Positions 60,680-64,000 of a stretch of DNA of 64,000 bases are shown one piece after another; the first letter of the stretch is position 1, and each line of letters begins with the position of its first letter. The stretch is taken from NCBI GenBank assembly GCA_025449115.1, contig JAHLKC010000162.1, positions 1-64,000 of the forward strand. Direction: 5' to 3'. This DNA comes from Chytridium lagenaria (taxonomy: Eukaryota; Chytridiomycota; Chytridiomycetes; Chytridiales; Chytridiaceae). The notes under the pieces were generated by a model. The model made no database searches, was not told the DNA's origin, and worked only from the letters and a program-made list of their open reading frames with translations. The position numbers were made by a program, and so were the translations under genes.

Positions 60680-61383
60680 ATGTTGACGTCGGAAAACTCG
60701 AGTCAATCCCAGCACCGAGACAAAGCAGGCGAAGCTCAACAGGTATTCTCAGCCATGCCTATGAATCTCATACTTACTCTTCCTTATGGCGTTAGAGAGC
60801 AAAAGACATTAACGAGCATGTATGTACGAATTGTGATTTTGTGGAGTAACCATGCACTTTTAGGAGGCGGATATTTACTATAGCCCCAGATACTGTGATG
60901 ATACTCATGAATATCGGCATGTGTGGTAAGCTGATACATGTTTTTATAGTGTATTGATGTGGATAGTTTACCCCGCCAAATAGGTTCGTCAACTTTGCAC
61001 TTGGCTGAGATAGCCGTCACATCCTCCATGTCTCAATTCTTACTCATCCCTTCTCCATCATCCGTCTCTATAAATATCTCCTTCCAAAATGCCACTCACT
61101 TTAACCTCACTAGCTCGTTGGGTACCTCAAGGTATGTGTGCTGCATAACTTGCAACCCCACTACATGGCACTCACTTCAAGCATCACTCTAATGTCAATA
61201 TGAAGGGCGTTTGATGGCCGAACAGGAATGGCGAAGCTTGGGAGTAAAACAAAGTCAGGGATGGACTCATTACTTGATCCACAGTAAGCCTTCTCCTCTC
61301 CCCAACTTAATCTAACAGCCCATCTTTAAGCTCCTGAGCCTCACATTCTGCTCTTCAAACGAGACAAGGAGCCCACACAGTAA
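60680..61383 (+). CDS. CKS1: Cyclin-dependent kinase regulatory subunit CKS1
   Basis: Small CDK-binding and phospho-adaptor protein. Six exons are read: 60680-60742, 60864-60925, 60967-60983, 61114-61131, 61206-61283 and 61331-61383. They sum to 291 nt, an intact 96-residue frame with no correction needed. The protein starts [20 protein letters not shown] and has the family motifs [54 protein letters not shown] and [10 protein letters not shown], ending KEPTQ, TAA. Exons 3 and 4 are only 17 and 18 nt. The length is normal for the family. The RPEL-repeat gene follows 178 bp downstream on the same strand. Confidence 0.9.
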
Positions 61384-61561
61384 TATCTCCAAGCGCATCG
61401 ATGAGATATCCTTATAGATGTAAGAGGCCTTTCAACCATTTGAGGAAGGCGGCTAATATGCTTGCTCAATCAGAGGTGACCGCCAATCAATCACATTCAG
61501 TCCAATATTTCCGAATAGTCATTAAATAAACACCTAACTTTCTGTACACGTTATTTTGGTC

Positions 61562-62485
61562 ATGGATTCGGCAGACAGCCAGCAGCGAGGGAGTGAAGGC
61601 GGCAAGTTTGGAAAGATTGTGACGGGTACTGCACGAGGGTTGTGGTTTTGGCTTGCTGACAAACTTTGTAAGAACTGGGAAAGCGTTTGTCGAAGCGACA
61701 AGAGAAGGATGAGTTGGTGAACCGTAATATTCTTAAAGGTATGTCTGGAAAACGATCCTTTGCTCTCGGAGCTCACGAATTGGAAAGATGATGAAGCGGT
61801 CTCCCCAACGATTCTTCAAACCAAACTTTCGTTAGAGAAGGAAAAGAATCAGGACCATTTGAACCGACGACTCAGTCATCGACCTTCAAAAGTTGATTTG
61901 AAGCTTCGTAATATCTTGAGAGGTTTGTACATGAGTCACCTACTTCATGTTAATGGTTTTTAAAAGTCGAGAGTGATGATGTAATTGATCAATCTGGAGT
62001 GTCGTTGCAAAAGAATATGGATTTTGACCGGCATGCCACCGCCCTCAGATCCATTTTAAAGCGTCGACCCAGCAAATGCCTTCTCGAAGACATGAACATC
62101 ATCAGAGGCAAGTAGCCTAATATATTATTTTTTTTAACCTAAAAAATCAACGCCCGCAGGTTGTAACGGCAGCGTTGACCCTTCCCTAATCGAAACCCAA
62201 GAAAAATTACGTCGAGCCCAACTCGAGAATTCTTTGGAAGGCAAGCTCCGCAACCGCCCCGACATTGAAGAGCTCGCCGACAAGCAAATCCTTCATTTCA
62301 ATGAAACGGTGGAGGTTCTCCCAACGTTCCGAAAATCCGAGTATAATCGAAAACCAGATGGAAACTCAACGTTTCGAAAATTGACACCGCAGATGAAGGT
62401 GCAGATTCGGGAGGAATTGAATACGTTCAAGAAAAATGAGATGTCGGTTCATGAGGAATCGTTGCGTAATACGTGTTTCCATTAG
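61562..62485 (+). CDS. RPEL-repeat, PHACTR-like actin/PP1-binding protein
   Basis: Likely binds G-actin through RPEL motifs and, by analogy with animal PHACTR proteins, protein phosphatase 1 through its C-terminus. Four RPEL-type repeats are visible: GKRLSKRQEKDELVNRNIL (about 61676-61735), NRRLSHRPSKVDLKLRNIL (about 61862-61918), LKRRPSKCLLEDMNII (about 62057-62104) and EGKLRNRPDIEELADKQIL (about 62235-62292). The C-terminal part reads PTFRKSEYNRKPDGNSTF, LTPQMKVQIREELNTFKKNE, then MSVHEESLRNTCFH, TAG, matching the PHACTR-type end. The start MDSADSQQRGSEGGK is chosen as the first Met of the open frame. A missing G near 61675 and one more step near 61745 need repair. One intron (62108-62159) has a GC-AG boundary. 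Confidence 0.8.
62108..62159 (+). other. GC-AG intron in the RPEL gene
   Basis: The donor is GCAAGT after AGAG and the acceptor is CCCGCAG. Splicing joins EDMNIIR to GCNGSVDPSLIETQ in frame. It is the second GC-AG intron found here after enolase intron 1. Confidence 0.7.
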
Positions 62486-63444
62486 TCATGTTTTGTCTTT
62501 TTTTTTATTAATAATGAATAACAGACAATAATGTCAATACTTTGAAGATTCATGGATGCGATTATTTGAAGGAGGCGTTTATGGCCGTCGTGATGAATGG
62601 GATACGCTGATTCTGAGATTAACAACTGTGTTAACTCTTTATTTGCGTTCGGCAAATGATTGTAGGATAGAAATCACAGTAGCCGTATCACCTTTTCCTT
62701 TCCAGCCAAAGTCCATCTTGAAATAATTCCATAAATCATCTCATCAACAAAAAAGTAATCTTTGCTAAAGCACGAAGATGCCTTTCGGGTCAACGGTTAT
62801 AACGTAGTCTCATTTTATGTATCGACAGAATGAGTTTTACTCCCGGAAAGATCTTGGAGACCATCAAGGCCAAGTCATCTAAATTGTAACGTATCGCCTT
62901 TCCAGTATGTACGTCAATGCCTTGTTTCATACGAAACAAGCTACAACTTATCAATAAACGCGTTACGATTTCCCCACTTTCTCCTACGCATTATTTGAAA
63001 ATTTCTGGGAAAACATAAAACAACCAGAATGCGAATAACCAGCACAACAGGAGATAAACGGCTTTTGCCGGATATAGTGACTGAAATAAAGTTTTATCAC
63101 AGTCTGAAATAGATAGGATTCTGTGGTATGAAATTTATACTCATTGATCTTAAATACATGTTACTCGTAAATATCTTCATTGTTTTTAGAAAAGTCGAAG
63201 AAAACATAAAATTGGACGTGGATGAAGAAGATTGTAATGCTATCGTCCTCATAATTTGAGCCCTGTGACAAAAAGCTGAAGCCATGAAAATGGGAATGTT
63301 GTGCAATTGCAATCATATCTTAAATTGATTAATATCAAAGTTGAGCATAATTACTCATGTATGTTTATTCGCGTTCTTCAGAAGTATATGTATGTAATGG
63401 CAATTTCAATTTGTAGACGGATTTCAGTTCAACGTCATAATTTT
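62486..63444. other. Convergent intergenic region, nothing recognised
   Basis: Between the RPEL gene (+) and arginase (-). Only short frames without features. Confidence 0.4.
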
Positions 63445-64000
63445 TCAGTACAAAAGACCCTTTGAACAACAAAAATGTGAATCAGATTATATCGGCAAGT
63501 GAAAGAAAGTAAAAGATTTGTGAGCTTACCTCTCCCAAAGCAGATCTAATTAAAGAGCACCCAATCTGAATAGGTAGCAAATTTATGACATTAACCATTC
63601 TGAAGACACACGAAACAGATTGACTGACAAGAATGGAACAACGACGTAAGCAAAACAAAAATAGAAAGTACCTGAATCGTCTGCGCTCTTGCCACAGAAT
63701 CTCCCAAGAAGGATTCACTTCCATAATATCAATCGCGACCAAAATCCCGTCTGATGCATAATTTCCATGATGTAATGGCCTTCACGGAAAGTCAAACCAC
63801 CGCGAACAGGTGTTCCAGTAGCAGGTGCAACCGTCGGGTCAAGTGCATCAACATCAAAACTTAAATGGATAGGACAGTCGCGGCCAAGATAGTCCATTGC
63901 CATTTCCATGACCTGCGCAATGCCCCAGCGATCGACTTCATGCATGGAAAAAGCTTTAATGTTGTTGTCCCTAAGAATCTTTTTTTCGGGTGCGTCAAGA
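63445..64000 (-). CDS. Arginase, C-terminal part (cut by window edge)
   Basis: Manganese enzyme splitting arginine into ornithine and urea (EC 3.5.3.1). The visible part begins [17 protein letters not shown] and reads [37 protein letters not shown] (the metal-ligand DxD signature), [38 protein letters not shown] and QTIQ, then [12 protein letters not shown] and a last exon GLLY, TGA at 63445-63447. The final exons are joined across introns at about 63554-63671 and 63465-63529. One T is missing in the run near 63714 (NPSLGD reading lost to NPSWEI), again a homopolymer error. The N-terminus lies beyond position 64000. Confidence 0.9.

Overview
The window looks like nuclear DNA of an early-diverging fungus, possibly chytrid-like. 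This is inference. Genes carry many short introns (about 40-110 nt, GT/GC...AG, CTAAC-like branch sites). Several products are fungal-type: a GPI-anchored Dfg5/Dcw1 mannosidase, a Tag1-type LEA vacuolar protein, an SFP1-type zinc-finger protein, a PHO80-type cyclin, MRD1 and ESF1. No rRNA, tRNA or CRISPR was recognised.

Layout. 2.2-4.0 kb: a TPT/nucleotide-sugar-type transporter (copy A). 5.0-17.2 kb: enolase (-), two hypothetical genes, an NAD(P)-binding Rossmann gene (+), a bacterial-type patatin-like lipase (+) and a membrane-anchored class I cyclic-nucleotide phosphodiesterase (-). 17.8-24.2 kb: MRD1 (five RRMs, -) and a GH76 cell-wall mannosidase (-). 26-28.2 kb: a small Cys-rich secreted protein and SGT1 (+). 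28.9-30.7 kb: transporter copy B, inverted and nearly identical to copy A in its core. 31.7-40.3 kb: ESF1, a seven-TM protein and a Tag1-like LEA protein, all on -. 42-47 kb: a polyQ PHO80-type cyclin, a G-rich minisatellite and a ten-unit ~267 bp satellite. 47.1-53.2 kb: a zinc-type MDR dehydrogenase, a paralogue of the seven-TM protein and a second LEA-type membrane protein, all on +. 53.9-54.4 kb: a Fanzor/TnpB-like C-terminal relic. 55.2-58.6 kb: SFP1-like regulator (-). 60.7-64 kb: CKS1 with two consecutive microexons, a PHACTR-like RPEL protein and the 3' part of arginase (-).

Almost every long gene needs one or more single-base corrections, mostly in homopolymers, to keep its conserved frame. 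This affects housekeeping genes such as enolase, SGT1, ESF1 and arginase, and the two transporter copies have different lesions. I therefore read most frameshifts as base-calling errors rather than true pseudogenes. CDS coordinates below span start to stop including introns. Functional links: MRD1 and ESF1 act in pre-rRNA processing and SFP1-type factors regulate ribosome biogenesis; CKS1 and the PHO80-type cyclin are CDK partners; GH76 acts at the cell wall.
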